Source of the DNA: Nematostella vectensis
Taxonomy: Eukaryota > Cnidaria > Anthozoa > Actiniaria > Edwardsiidae
NCBI RefSeq assembly: GCF_932526225.1
Contig: NC_064040.1
Coordinates: 3,507,681-3,571,680, forward strand
DNA: 64,000 nucleotides
Direction of reading: 5' to 3'
Positions 51,536-59,650 of this stretch are shown here, in pieces. Numbering within the stretch: position 1 is the stretch's first letter; every line of letters begins with the position of its first letter. The translations under genes and the position numbers were made by a program. The notes beneath the pieces are model-generated. The model worked only from the letters and a program-made list of their open reading frames with translations. It was not told the origin of the DNA and made no database searches.

Positions 51536-52855
51536 ATGGACACCTACATCACCCCCTCCATTCTCTCGGGGTCCCAACCCATCTCCAACGCGAAGATGGA
51601 ACTCTTCGAGAGCCCCTACACCGACCTCTCCCTCGACCAAGGGGAGTACGTCAGCTATTCCCCAACCGATGTGGGTCGGCGTCACATCGAGTGGCGGATC
51701 GACCCGTTGAACCAGTACTTCGACCCTCAGAGGGCCCACATCCGCCTGGTGGTGAAAGTCACCAAAGCCAATGGCGACGACCTCACCGCTGGCGACGACA
51801 CGATCGGCTTCGTGAACAACATTGGGGCCTCCTTGATCAAGAACGCTTCCCTGGAGATGAACGGCATACTGCTCACCTTGCAGACCGACTCGTATTCCTA
51901 CAAGAATTACATCAAGAACTTGCTCAGCCACCCTCAGGAGAGTCAGGAGTCTTACCTGCAATGCGGTGGCTGGCACAAAGACACCGCAGGTCACATGGAG
52001 GTGCACAAAGCGACTGGGGAGGGGGCGACCAACCTGGGGTTCGTCGAACGCTACAGCTACTCGGCTCTCAGCAGAGAGTTTGGGCTTGTCATCCCTTTGG
52101 ACCTCGATGTACTGCAGACCGACAGGTACATCGTGAACAAGGTTGGGCTGAAGCTCCGGCTCGAGCTGAACAAAGACGAGTTTGCCCTCATGGGCGGGGG
52201 GATGTACACCGTCTCTGCCAACCCTCTGCTTCGCCTCTACCAAGTTACCCCAGTCCCGAGCGTCGCTGTGGACCATAACAACGAGATGCGGCTCAACGCC
52301 TTAGCCAAGTACCCCGTCGCCACGGTGGTGGTGAAGACCAGGGTCATCCCCCAAGGGGTGCAGCTGTACACGTGTGACAACCTTTTCAACGGCCTTGTCC
52401 CTAAGCGCCTCGTTGTTGGCATGGTCAGGCACGCTGCCTACACGGGTAGCTACGAGCTCAACCCGTACAACTTCCAGTTCCCCAAAGTGGAGAGGATTGC
52501 GCTACAGGTGGACGGTAACGAGACACCGTGGAAAAACATCCGGAATATTGGACCCGAGTCGGTTGACGAGTACCACATGCTGCACGTGGGCGTGAACGGT
52601 TCAGCCCTCCACAAAGGGTTGAACATCAGCCGTCGAGAGTTCTTCAACGGCTATACGCTTTTGGTCTACGACATGACCAAACCGGGGAACGCTGGGTCGG
52701 GCTACATCCATCCGCAGTATAAAGGCAACACCTCTCTGGAGTTCACCTTCACTGAAGCCACGACACAGATCTTGACGGTTGTGCTGTACGCCGAGTTCGA
52801 CAACAACATGGAGATGGACCTGATGCGCCGGGTGATGTACACCATCACCGCGTAA
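51536..52855 (+). CDS. mcp: major capsid protein, double jelly-roll
   Basis: 439 residues. The N-terminal pattern ELFESPYTDLSLDQGEYV, then HIEWRIDPLNQYFDPQRAHI, VVKVTKANGDDL, VNNIGASLIKNASLEMNG and SYSYKNYIKNLLS is the recognisable start of Polinton (PY-type) double-jelly-roll capsid proteins, which build trimeric capsomers. Later beta-strand-rich segments (RYIVNKVGLKLRLELNKDEF; FTEATTQILTVVLYAEFDN) fit the second jelly roll. The length is in the family range (400-600). The start ATG 51536 is preceded by GCAGCC, a good context. The protease gene follows after 15 bases. Its presence indicates that the element can or could form virions. Confidence 0.9.
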   Translation: MDTYITPSILSGSQPISNAKMELFESPYTDLSLDQGEYVSYSPTDVGRRHIEWRIDPLNQYFDPQRAHIRLVVKVTKANGDDLTAGDDTIGFVNNIGASLIKNASLEMNGILLTLQTDSYSYKNYIKNLLSHPQESQESYLQCGGWHKDTAGHMEVHKATGEGATNLGFVERYSYSALSREFGLVIPLDLDVLQTDRYIVNKVGLKLRLELNKDEFALMGGGMYTVSANPLLRLYQVTPVPSVAVDHNNEMRLNALAKYPVATVVVKTRVIPQGVQLYTCDNLFNGLVPKRLVVGMVRHAAYTGSYELNPYNFQFPKVERIALQVDGNETPWKNIRNIGPESVDEYHMLHVGVNGSALHKGLNISRREFFNGYTLLVYDMTKPGNAGSGYIHPQYKGNTSLEFTFTEATTQILTVVLYAEFDNNMEMDLMRRVMYTITA

Positions 52856-52870
52856 ACAGAGAGCAGGACC

Positions 52871-53446
52871 ATGGACGACGGATGGGGAGACTCCCTGAGC
52901 TTACTCCGGCAGGCAATGAGCACCCAGGAGTTGGAGAAGATGGCGCTCAGCGACGTACGATTGGAACCCCTCTTCGAGGGGGTCTTACCTTCAGACCGCC
53001 TCCCCAAGACGGTGCCTGAGCGGGCGGCGTACATCCTCAACACCGATCCAAGCCATATGCCTGGCACCCATTGGTTGGCGGTCTTCTTCACCCCTGACCA
53101 GTGCGAATGGTTCGACAGTTTCGGCCGGCCCCCCGAGGCCTACGGTCAAGTGATGACCGACTTCTGCTCGCTTCGCTCCAAGAGGGTGGAGAACCCCCGA
53201 CGCCTGCAAGCCTTGAGCTCGGCTCTTTGTGGACAGTATTGTATCTATTACCTGCACCACCGTGCACGCGGCCAACCGCTGAGCGAGATCGTCAACCGGT
53301 TTGGGGGCCAGCATAAATGGAACGACAACAACGTAGCTAGGTTCATCAAGAACACGTACTTCCTAAGAGAACCGGTGCGGTGCGGGCGTAGCCCTAGTGC
53401 ACCGTGCCGTCAAACTTGTCTTAGCCAATGGTGTATTAACAAATAA
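52871..53446 (+). CDS. pro: adenain-like maturation cysteine protease
   Basis: 191 residues of the adenovirus-type (C5/Ulp-like) protease family, which trims capsid proteins during maturation. Putative catalytic residues: His67 in GTHWLAVFF, Asp82 in CEWFDSFG, Gln113 and Cys120 in QALSSALCGQYCIYYL. The 7-residue spacing between Gln and Cys matches adenain Gln115/Cys122. Length is close to adenain (about 204). It lies directly downstream of the capsid gene, the usual Polinton arrangement. A poly(A) signal overlaps the stop codon. Confidence 0.93.
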   Translation: MDDGWGDSLSLLRQAMSTQELEKMALSDVRLEPLFEGVLPSDRLPKTVPERAAYILNTDPSHMPGTHWLAVFFTPDQCEWFDSFGRPPEAYGQVMTDFCSLRSKRVENPRRLQALSSALCGQYCIYYLHHRARGQPLSEIVNRFGGQHKWNDNNVARFIKNTYFLREPVRCGRSPSAPCRQTCLSQWCINK

Positions 53447-53447
53447 A
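53442..53447 (+). terminator. poly(A) signal after the protease
   Basis: AATAAA overlaps the protease stop codon (TAA 53444-53446). It probably ends the capsid-protease transcript, since a new TATA box follows. Confidence 0.55.
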
Positions 53448-53511
53448 CAAAACAATGTTGTCTGGGTGACCTGTGTGCCAAGTGTATTCATTTAGCCCGC
53501 AGCCCGCTACG

Positions 53512-53518
53512 TATATAA
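53512..53518 (+). promoter_or_regulatory. TATA box of the ATPase gene
   Basis: TATATAA lies 41-47 bases before the ATPase start codon. Confidence 0.6.
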
Positions 53519-53558
53519 CCTACCCCCTCAACCCCCTAAAGGGTCATTCCCGTGCGAG

Positions 53559-54335
53559 ATGGAGATGGACCGTCGGTTCCAATGCCCCTGTGCCATCCAG
53601 GTGGTTGGGCCTAGCGGGTGTGGGAAAACCACTTGGGTGTCCAAGCTGATACGCTTAGCCCCTAGGGCCTTCACCCACATCTTCAAAAAAATTGTTTGGT
53701 GTTGGAGCTGCTGGCAACCCGCCTACGATGTCTTGAAAAAGAAATTGGGGGTGACCTTCCACGAGGGACTACCTGACTCCGTCACTGAGGTATTCGGGGA
53801 GCACGACACACCCGGGCTACTGATCATCGACGATTTGATGGATCAAATCGACAGAGCGATCAACATTTTCACCCGGGAGTCCCATCACCACAAAGTGACG
53901 ACCGTGTTTCTATCGCAGAACCTGTTCCCCGGGGGCAAATCACGTACCGCCTCAATCAATAGCCACTATTTTGTGCTGTTCAAAGACCCCCGAAACAAGC
54001 TAGGGGTACGGGTCATGGCCCAACAAGCGTTCCCCGACGAGGTGGGTTACGCCATGGACGCCTACAAGAAGGCCACCCGGATGCCACACGGTTACCTGTT
54101 GATGGACTTCCACCAGTCAACCCCTGACGAGCTGCGGCTACGGACTAACGTCCTCCCCGACAACTTTGGCGTAGACGCGTTCCTGAGCTCACCCCCGGAC
54201 CCCACCCTACTACCCACACCCATAAATATTGGGTTGAAGCGGCCCGCCCCCTCAGTCAAGCATGTCAAGCCGAGGAGGAAGAGGTCGCGGCGGTCGTCGG
54301 GGGGCTGGTCGCGGGAGGGGGCGCGGGGGAATTAG
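53559..54335 (+). CDS. atp: FtsK/HerA-like genome-packaging ATPase
   Basis: 258 residues. Walker A GPSGCGKT at residues 17-24 and Walker B LLIIDDLMDQ (Asp91-Asp92) are followed by a motif-III-like VTTVFLSQNLF, as in the A32/packaging ATPases of Polintons and nucleocytoplasmic viruses, which pump DNA into capsids. Length fits the short Polinton ATPases. The C-terminus ends in a basic Arg/Gly-rich tail whose coding sequence overlaps the start of the next gene by 74 bases in another frame. Confidence 0.93.
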   Translation: MEMDRRFQCPCAIQVVGPSGCGKTTWVSKLIRLAPRAFTHIFKKIVWCWSCWQPAYDVLKKKLGVTFHEGLPDSVTEVFGEHDTPGLLIIDDLMDQIDRAINIFTRESHHHKVTTVFLSQNLFPGGKSRTASINSHYFVLFKDPRNKLGVRVMAQQAFPDEVGYAMDAYKKATRMPHGYLLMDFHQSTPDELRLRTNVLPDNFGVDAFLSSPPDPTLLPTPINIGLKRPAPSVKHVKPRRKRSRRSSGGWSREGARGN

Positions 54336-55287
54336 AGTCATTGCCCCGCCACAGGCCCCAGTCCGACTGCCCTTTGGGGGTCATGGGCTGGCTTGGTTGG
54401 AGGGTCAGAGGCGCCGCTACGAACTCGAGCGCCGGTACAATGAACGTCTGGGGATCGAACCACCCCCACTCCCCGAGGGGCTCCGTCCCGTCCCCTCCCC
54501 GCGGACACCATCGCCGATGCCATCGCTGTCGCCACTCTCTTCGACTGACTCGTCCACGCCACGCAGCCGTCGGACCATCGACCTACCCCCTACGTCTCCC
54601 TCCTACACCCCTGGACGGGTACACAGCGACCCTGAGACCCCAAGGCGCGCGGGCAGGGGACGGGTGGCGCGCCGGCCGGGTAGCGCTATAGCCCGCTTAC
54701 GAGCCCCACCCCAACGCGCCGCAGCATCACCACTTGTGGGGTATGCCGCCCGCACGCCCCCGCGCACCCCGAGCATAAGGACGCACTCGACATACTCATC
54801 CCGCTCAGGGATATCAGGTGCGTCTTCACACTCGTCGTCGCCGCGAGGGACGACGTCAGGGGTGTACAGCATGGGAGGGGGACCCAGCGATAGTGACGAC
54901 AATGGTGATAGGGGTGACGACGGTGATGGTGACGGGTCGTCACCGTCACACCGCTCCAGCCCTTCCACCCCCGGATCACCCTCCATCCCCACGCCGAGTG
55001 AGCCCTCGTCGTCAGGCTCATCCATAGTGCGCCGACCCCGCCGGAGGCGTGGTGGTGGTGGTGGTGGTGGTGGTGGTGGGGGCGGTGGCGGGGGACGACG
55101 CGGTGGCAGGGGAGGGGCCAGGGGGAGGCGGGCGACCACCACCACCACACGGCGGTGCGTCACCCATAAGACACAGCGCGCCGACGGCACCCACGTCACC
55201 AGGTCCAATTGTGTGGCCACCCGCCGTGTAGACAACAACCAGGTGGGCCGTGGTGGTCTCACCGGATGGCGGTCACTGTGGGTATGA
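54262..55287 (+). CDS. Arg/Gly/Ser/Pro-rich low-complexity protein
   Basis: 341 residues from ATG 54262, overlapping the end of the ATPase gene. It opens with an RGG-like run (GGRGRGGRRGAGRGRGRGG), continues with a Ser/Pro-rich disordered part containing many SP/TP sites, and has an acidic stretch (SDSDDNGDRGDDGDGDG). A poly-glycine tract of about 17 residues then precedes a conserved-looking C-terminus (CVTHKTQRADGTHVTRSNC). The overall charge pattern suggests nucleic-acid binding. No family is recognised. The GGT and GGC tandem codons at 55048-55110 may be unstable in length. Confidence 0.6.
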   Translation: MSSRGGRGRGGRRGAGRGRGRGGIRVIAPPQAPVRLPFGGHGLAWLEGQRRRYELERRYNERLGIEPPPLPEGLRPVPSPRTPSPMPSLSPLSSTDSSTPRSRRTIDLPPTSPSYTPGRVHSDPETPRRAGRGRVARRPGSAIARLRAPPQRAAASPLVGYAARTPPRTPSIRTHSTYSSRSGISGASSHSSSPRGTTSGVYSMGGGPSDSDDNGDRGDDGDGDGSSPSHRSSPSTPGSPSIPTPSEPSSSGSSIVRRPRRRRGGGGGGGGGGGGGGGRRGGRGGARGRRATTTTTRRCVTHKTQRADGTHVTRSNCVATRRVDNNQVGRGGLTGWRSLWV

Positions 55288-55290
55288 GCC

Positions 55291-55297
55291 TATAAAT
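55291..55297 (+). promoter_or_regulatory. TATA box of the 83-residue gene
   Basis: TATAAAT lies 36-42 bases before the start at 55333. Confidence 0.6.
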
Positions 55298-55332
55298 AAC
55301 GGGTCGCCCTAGAGCCACATCATCAGTCCACT

Positions 55333-55584
55333 ATGGCAGGCCGAAGAAGAAGGACACGCCGCGTTGGCGCAAGACGCGTCAGGAGACGCTACACCCAGAG
55401 GGGACGTGGGTTTTTCAAAAACCTGGGGAAAGGGTTATTGAAAAAAGTAGCGACCAAAGAAAACGCTATGAAGATGGTAGACCTGATGGCCAACGGCTGG
55501 GTGGACCGTCGGGGAAAGAAGAACGTCGCAGAACTCTTGCCCCTACCTGCAAGGGCTACGCCGCGTAGACGCACGGTGCGTTAG
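55333..55584 (+). CDS. small Arg-rich core-like protein
   Basis: 83 residues. The first 25 residues are almost all Arg/aromatic (RRRRTRRVGARRVRRRY), followed by GFFKNLGKGLLKKVATK, a likely amphipathic helix, and a basic tail (RRRTVR). This composition fits a DNA-condensing core protein like adenovirus pVII or mu, but that is inference from composition and context. It has its own TATA box, separate from the neighbours. Confidence 0.6.
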   Translation: MAGRRRRTRRVGARRVRRRYTQRGRGFFKNLGKGLLKKVATKENAMKMVDLMANGWVDRRGKKNVAELLPLPARATPRRRTVR

Positions 55585-55625
55585 AGGGAGGGGGAACGCT
55601 ACAGAGCCCTCCTCTACCCTGCCGA

Positions 55626-55633
55626 TATAAATA
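55626..55633 (+). promoter_or_regulatory. TATA box of the 125-residue gene
   Basis: TATAAATA lies 31-38 bases before the start at 55664. Confidence 0.65.
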
Positions 55634-55663
55634 GCTCCACCAGACCACTGACGTCAGTTCACC

Positions 55664-56041
55664 ATGTCGCGGCGCATGACACGGAACGCCCCGTTCTTGA
55701 AACGCCTCAACGACGCTAAAGGTAAAAAGAGGCTCGACCTCCTACGCCGCGCCTCTGGAGAGCAGGTGAACGCGTTGGCCGAAGTGGCCAAGAATTTGAT
55801 CCAAGGCAACATCCCCCTCACCAAAGAGCAAAAAAACAAATTAGCGGCCCACAAACGCCGATATCGCACGTTGGCCAACAAGAGGCTACCCGCCAAGGAA
55901 CGGAAGAGGGTGATCACGAGCCAGCGGGGTGGGAACGCGGCTGTACCCCTCCTCATGAACGCCTTAAAGGGGGAGAGTAAGGAACTGTCTGTTTGGAAAT
56001 TGTTGGGTAGAGCGTTCGGGGGGAACAGACGAAGGCGATAA
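55664..56041 (+). CDS. conserved basic helical Polinton protein
   Basis: 125 residues, basic and helical. The pattern FLKRLNDAKGKKRLDLLRRA, ALAEVAKNLIQGNIPLTKEQ, KLAAHKRRYRTLANKRL and then a Gly-containing C-terminus is one I associate with a small protein found repeatedly in invertebrate Polintons and adintovirus-like elements. Its function is unknown; the high Lys/Arg content suggests DNA or capsid-interior binding. The next gene downstream is its usual companion. The start is the first ATG after the TATA box. Confidence 0.7.
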   Translation: MSRRMTRNAPFLKRLNDAKGKKRLDLLRRASGEQVNALAEVAKNLIQGNIPLTKEQKNKLAAHKRRYRTLANKRLPAKERKRVITSQRGGNAAVPLLMNALKGESKELSVWKLLGRAFGGNRRRR

Positions 56042-56061
56042 CGAGCGCCTTAAAGGGGAGC

Positions 56062-56069
56062 TATAAATA
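56062..56069 (+). promoter_or_regulatory. TATA box of the 233-residue gene
   Basis: TATAAATA lies 47-54 bases before the start at 56116. Confidence 0.65.
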
Positions 56070-56115
56070 AAGTGCGCGGCGACAGTTAACGCTCAGTCCG
56101 GCCCTGGAGCAAGCC

Positions 56116-56817
56116 ATGACCACACGTCAGAAAGGGGGGGCCTACCAGGTCACCCTGGTCCCCAAAGACATGCTGGACCTGATGATGACCCGCGAAAAGA
56201 TAGCAATGGCACCCGAACTGCAGGTGATGAACCGTCTGGACCGGGAGATGAGCAACATCTTGAACGATCCTAACCTACCCGCGGACAAAAAAATACGTCG
56301 CTACAACCAGGTGTCTGGACGGTGGTTCGATTGGATGAACCAAGCTAGGAGCACCGCAAGTGGTCGTCGGGGACCGTCAAACAACTTCGGCACCCCGGCC
56401 ACCCCCGCCACCCCCGCCACCCCAGCGCACAACATGGGGGTTGCAGGGCAATCAGGGATGGCCACACCAGGAACGTTCATCCCGCCACCACCCCCAGGGG
56501 TGTTCACCCCGCCGCCACCCTACCGTACCACCGCCAAACCGAAGGGACCAACGAAGAAACCACCACCGATGATGAGCCTCACCCCAACACCAAAAAAGAA
56601 ACACTACGACACGTCGGCGCTAGAAGAACTCCTAGGGACACCCCCTACGGCAAAGCCAACCAAAGCCCCAAACAAGAAGCCAGTACCCAAAAAACCAGCC
56701 CCCCCACCGCTGCGTCGGTCAACGCGAAACACAAGCCAACAACAAGTGGGGAGTGGAAGGAAGAGGGTGAGGGGGGAGAGGGCGTTCCAACCCACCTATC
56801 GATGGCTAGTCCTGTGA
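56116..56817 (+). CDS. helical N-terminus, proline-rich tail protein
   Basis: 233 residues. Residues 1-75 form a helical module (QVTLVPKDMLDLMMTREKI, MNRLDREMSNILNDPNLPAD, KKIRRYNQVSGRWFDWMN) of a type seen next to the small basic protein in other invertebrate Polintons. Residues 80-205 are disordered and rich in Pro/Thr/Ala/Lys (TPATPATPATPA, PPPPPGVFTPPPPYR), with a basic tail (GSGRKRVRGER). The function is unknown; a structural or assembly role is likely from its place after other late-type genes. The stop codon lies at the start of a TGTGACAC repeat. Confidence 0.65.
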   Translation: MTTRQKGGAYQVTLVPKDMLDLMMTREKIAMAPELQVMNRLDREMSNILNDPNLPADKKIRRYNQVSGRWFDWMNQARSTASGRRGPSNNFGTPATPATPATPAHNMGVAGQSGMATPGTFIPPPPPGVFTPPPPYRTTAKPKGPTKKPPPMMSLTPTPKKKHYDTSALEELLGTPPTAKPTKAPNKKPVPKKPAPPPLRRSTRNTSQQQVGSGRKRVRGERAFQPTYRWLVL

Positions 56818-56848
56818 CACTGTGACACTGTGACACTGTGACACTGTA
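56813..56848. repeat. TGTGACAC microsatellite over a stop codon
   Basis: About four copies of TGTGACAC/TGTGACACTG begin at the stop codon of the 233-residue gene and run into the 3' untranslated region. Confidence 0.85.
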
Positions 56849-56863
56849 ATGTTTTTTTAGTTC

Positions 56864-56879
56864 TTTATTAAAAAATAAA
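56864..56879. terminator. convergent poly(A) signals
   Basis: AATAAA on the plus strand (56874-56879) ends the leftward genes' transcript. TTTATT (56864-56869) is AATAAA on the minus strand, about 50 bases beyond the end of the minus-strand exonuclease-like gene. The two transcription units converge here. Confidence 0.6.
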
Positions 56880-56920
56880 AAAATGTACACCTGTCGTCTA
56901 GTTACTTTTTTCCAACCTGC

Positions 56921-57733
56921 CTAAGCTACCGCTGCGATCCCCCGCGATGTATCAGGTCCTGGGCGGTCACTGCCCACCCCTACAGCCCATCGGGCAGCTT
57001 CTTGCTTGTCCCGCAACCACCGTCCAAAGAGAAACACCTCTGACCGGGAACAGTGTAGGAGAGTGTCAGGGTCCACCCCATGGGTGTGGTGGCCACAGTC
57101 CTCGCTGCGCGCCCTCGCGGTATAACCCTTGCACGACGCCTTGTACCGTCTGTACAACTTTTCGTACTTGGGGCAACCCAACTCCTCCAGGTTCACAAGG
57201 GGAATCCCCAGCTTGAGCAGGAGGTCGCGCTCCACGTTGCCACCCTTGTATCCGACAATCCCTTCTTGCCCATATCAGTCGTACCACCCCTTGACGGTCT
57301 CCTCGAGACGGTCGAGAGGGACACACCCCCGGGGCGTCGCGTCGAACCGCATTCCGGTGACATACCGGGTGACGTGGTTGGCGGCCTCCCTGTCCCCCGG
57401 GGTGAGGTCCCGGTACCTCAACGGTAGGTTGAAGACTTGGCTCTCCACGCGGTCGTCATGGTGGAAGAACCCCACCTCCTTGCACATGAACGTGTTGTCG
57501 GCACAAAACCCATCCAGGTCGAGGACCGACTGAACCCCTTGTAAGACCGCCGCACGCAACCCCTCGGGCCCGTAGCGTAACCGTACATTCCAGTCCAAAC
57601 CCCCAACCACCTTCGCCGGCGTGGGGGGTAGCGGTGACATCTCCAACTTTTGGCACGCGCCCATCCATTCACTCAAGACGATGGGTTCGGCGGCAAGGCG
57701 AAACCTAGCTCGGCACTTCTCTGTTGCAGCCAT
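56921..57733 (-). pseudogene. exonuclease-like (RNase H-fold) gene with in-frame stop
   Basis: A minus-strand gene of about 270 codons, interrupted once. The first part runs from ATG 57733 (MAATEKCRARF) to TGA at 57277-57275; the same frame continues without any gap to a stop at 56921-56923. Segments: VLDLDGFCADNTFMCKEVGF, then LPLRYRDLTPGDREAANHVT, and after the stop VGYKGGNVERDLLLKLGIP, NLEELGCPKYEKL, and a Cys/His-rich end (HHTHGVDPDTLLHCSRSEVF). This order resembles a family of DEDD/RNase H-like proteins found in invertebrate Polinton-type elements. The family link is from memory of motif patterns, so treat function as tentative. The break is a substitution-type nonsense codon, not a frameshift. 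Confidence 0.65.
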
Positions 57734-58085
57734 CTTGCGAACTCGCGGAAACACAGTAGCAACGCCAGGCGGGCACCAAAACACACCCCAACGCCGAATG
57801 AACACCCTCGGACGAACGCGGTGAGCACCACCTTCACCAACCGGGCCATACACGCTCTAAAGAGGGAAGGTGACGACGTCACCCCTTTTTTATGCACGCC
57901 TGACCTTCTCCCACCCAATCGCTTGGGTTTATGCTCCCCTACCCAATCAAACACCCCCTTATATCACAAAAGAACCGTGCCAACCAATCACACCCCATAC
58001 TCGCTAAAAACGTCACGACCTACGTCATCAAGACCTAGCATAAATACGCGCGCACAAGCGCTAGCCAGCTCATAGCGGCTCAGCC
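57734..58085. promoter_or_regulatory. divergent promoter region
   Basis: The minus-strand exonuclease-like gene and the plus-strand RING gene start at 57733 and 58086. A TATA-like CATAAATA at 58039-58046 serves the RING gene. GCATAAAAAAGG on the minus strand (57885-57896) could serve the other. CCAATC motifs (57915, 57943, 57983) and TACGTCA motifs are present. Confidence 0.5.
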
Positions 58086-59462
58086 ATGGCCGACAACCCA
58101 GAGTCGGTAGAACTGCTGCCCACCACCACCACCCTTCACTACGAGGACGAGACCGCTACCGCCCCACACGAGCCCGGTTGCAAGTGCTTCCCTGGTCGTG
58201 ACGATGGCGTCGACCCCCCTGACGATTGGGAGACGATAACAGGAGGATCGCCCTGTGTCATTTGCCTCGACACCCGGTACAAGGAACTCCACTCTGTCAT
58301 TAAAGACTACTCTTTCCTACCTTGCTGCTTCAAAGTGTGTCACCGCCCCTGCTTTTGGAGATGGGCCCACAACCACTCCATTCATGCCGACGACCCGTTC
58401 GAGGTGGCCTGCCCACACTGCCGCCACGTGTACAAGAACGCCGCCGAAATTGGGGTGGTGTTGTGGGTACCGAACAATTTTAAACCGGGCTACCCCGACC
58501 ACCCCACTGAACAAGTGATGCAAGAGGAGAAAAAGAAGATGCAACCCGCCTTCGACCGGTACGACAAGTTCCTCCAAATCTACCCATCCCACTATAGGTC
58601 TGAGTATCACATCGGGACGCTATGCCTCAAGTGCGACCTTAGGGCCGCCCAGATCGCCAAGAGAGAGTTCCTCTTCTCTTTTGACCTTCCTTACCTGGTA
58701 CCCCACCCAAGTTTGTCCCTCGCCTCCAACAGCTTCTTCAAGGATAACAACCTTGTGACGGCCTACGGAGAGTGGCTCTGGGAGAAGGACGCCAACGACG
58801 AGTACCACTGGGAGCGTGAGAAGGTCGTCCCACCGCCACCCCCTCCTGACCACTCTGAGAGAGACCACTACAATAGCGACCCAGCAGTCTTCATGAGCAC
58901 CATCGAGCACCGCCTCGCCTGGCCCGGAATGCCCATCCCTAAACCCTACACCATTGCCTTCAGGCTGGCTGGTGCCGAGTGGGACTACCGCCCCCTCCGT
59001 CGGAAGTACGCCTGGGAATTCACGCTGGACCCCGACCAGCCAGTCCGACCACCCCCTTACGGACATGCACTGTGGGAAGAGTACGCCCGCGACCCCATCT
59101 CCTGGGTGTCCCGCGACCACCCGTGGACCCGCAACTCACCGTCCAACCCCAACGTTGCCACTGGCTTCGCCAACCAAGGGTTTGTCAGCAGCGACAGCAG
59201 CGACGAGGACAACGCTGATGTGGACGCCGGCTCCGTCAACTTCGAGATAGAAATCAACGGACAACCTGCACCCGAACAGCTGCGCGACGAAATCGCGGTA
59301 GGCGAATACCCACCACCACACTTCCACAGACTACTGCAGGACCTACGTAAAACTTATAGGTGGCGCATTAGACTACTCATAGCGACAGTCTGGTTGGTTT
59401 TCGCGATACTAACCGCACTTTTTTGGATGTGTAACGAAGGGGTACTAGACCACCAAAAGTAA
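58086..59462 (+). CDS. RING-finger protein with C-terminal membrane anchor
   Basis: 458 residues if unspliced. Near the N-terminus is a RING-type zinc finger: Cys57-x2-Cys60, Cys80/81, Cys85-His86, Cys89 and Cys109-x2-Cys112 (SPCVICLD, LPCCFKVCHRPCFWRW, ACPHCRH), so a ubiquitin-ligase role is plausible. A middle region without recognised fold follows, then an acidic stretch (SSDSSDEDNADVDAG) and a membrane segment near residues 428-450 (LLIATVWLVFAILTALFW) preceded by basic residues, giving a tail-anchored protein. Two further in-phase 3' exon candidates lie immediately downstream (59498, 59651). A possible phase-0 donor is GCG|GTAGGC at 59298. It may modify host membrane proteins or defence (inference). 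Confidence 0.7.
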   Translation: MADNPESVELLPTTTTLHYEDETATAPHEPGCKCFPGRDDGVDPPDDWETITGGSPCVICLDTRYKELHSVIKDYSFLPCCFKVCHRPCFWRWAHNHSIHADDPFEVACPHCRHVYKNAAEIGVVLWVPNNFKPGYPDHPTEQVMQEEKKKMQPAFDRYDKFLQIYPSHYRSEYHIGTLCLKCDLRAAQIAKREFLFSFDLPYLVPHPSLSLASNSFFKDNNLVTAYGEWLWEKDANDEYHWEREKVVPPPPPPDHSERDHYNSDPAVFMSTIEHRLAWPGMPIPKPYTIAFRLAGAEWDYRPLRRKYAWEFTLDPDQPVRPPPYGHALWEEYARDPISWVSRDHPWTRNSPSNPNVATGFANQGFVSSDSSDEDNADVDAGSVNFEIEINGQPAPEQLRDEIAVGEYPPPHFHRLLQDLRKTYRWRIRLLIATVWLVFAILTALFWMCNEGVLDHQK

Positions 59463-59497
59463 CCCAGGCACCCCGCTCCCTCCCCTTTCCCCTACAG

Positions 59498-59629
59498 GCA
59501 GGCGACGACCGTTTCAACTTTAATAGACGCGATTGGCGAAAAGTCAAGATTTACCTGGTGATAGCAAACTTCGCCATGCTAGCTGCCCTTGCACTTACCA
59601 TAGTAGGGTTGGTGGCCGGCACTTTCTAA
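59498..59629 (+). CDS. candidate alternative 3' exon encoding a membrane tail
   Basis: After a strong polypyrimidine tract and acceptor (CTCCCTCCCCTTTCCCCTACAG, described here by its last bases CCCCTACAG at 59489-59497), an open frame starts GCA in phase 0 and runs 43 codons to TAA. It encodes FNRRDWRKVKIYLVIANF followed by a hydrophobic segment (MLAALALTIVGLVAG). This resembles the end of the RING protein (TYRWRIRLLIATVWLVF). There is no suitably placed ATG, so it makes sense only as a spliced 3' exon, giving a second membrane-anchored C-terminus. Confidence 0.5.
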   Translation, partial: AGDDRFNFNRRDWRKVKIYLVIANFAMLAALALTIVGLVAGTF

Positions 59630-59650
59630 CCCGCAACCACCCATCCGCAG

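Noticed and set aside
51512-52276. 254-codon minus-strand frame opposite the capsid gene
   Set aside because: Shadow frame; the capsid protein on the plus strand is clearly recognisable.
57734-57853. N-terminal extension of the exonuclease-like gene starting at GTG 57853
   Set aside because: No ATG in frame there; the first ATG is at 57733 and the extension lies in promoter-like sequence.
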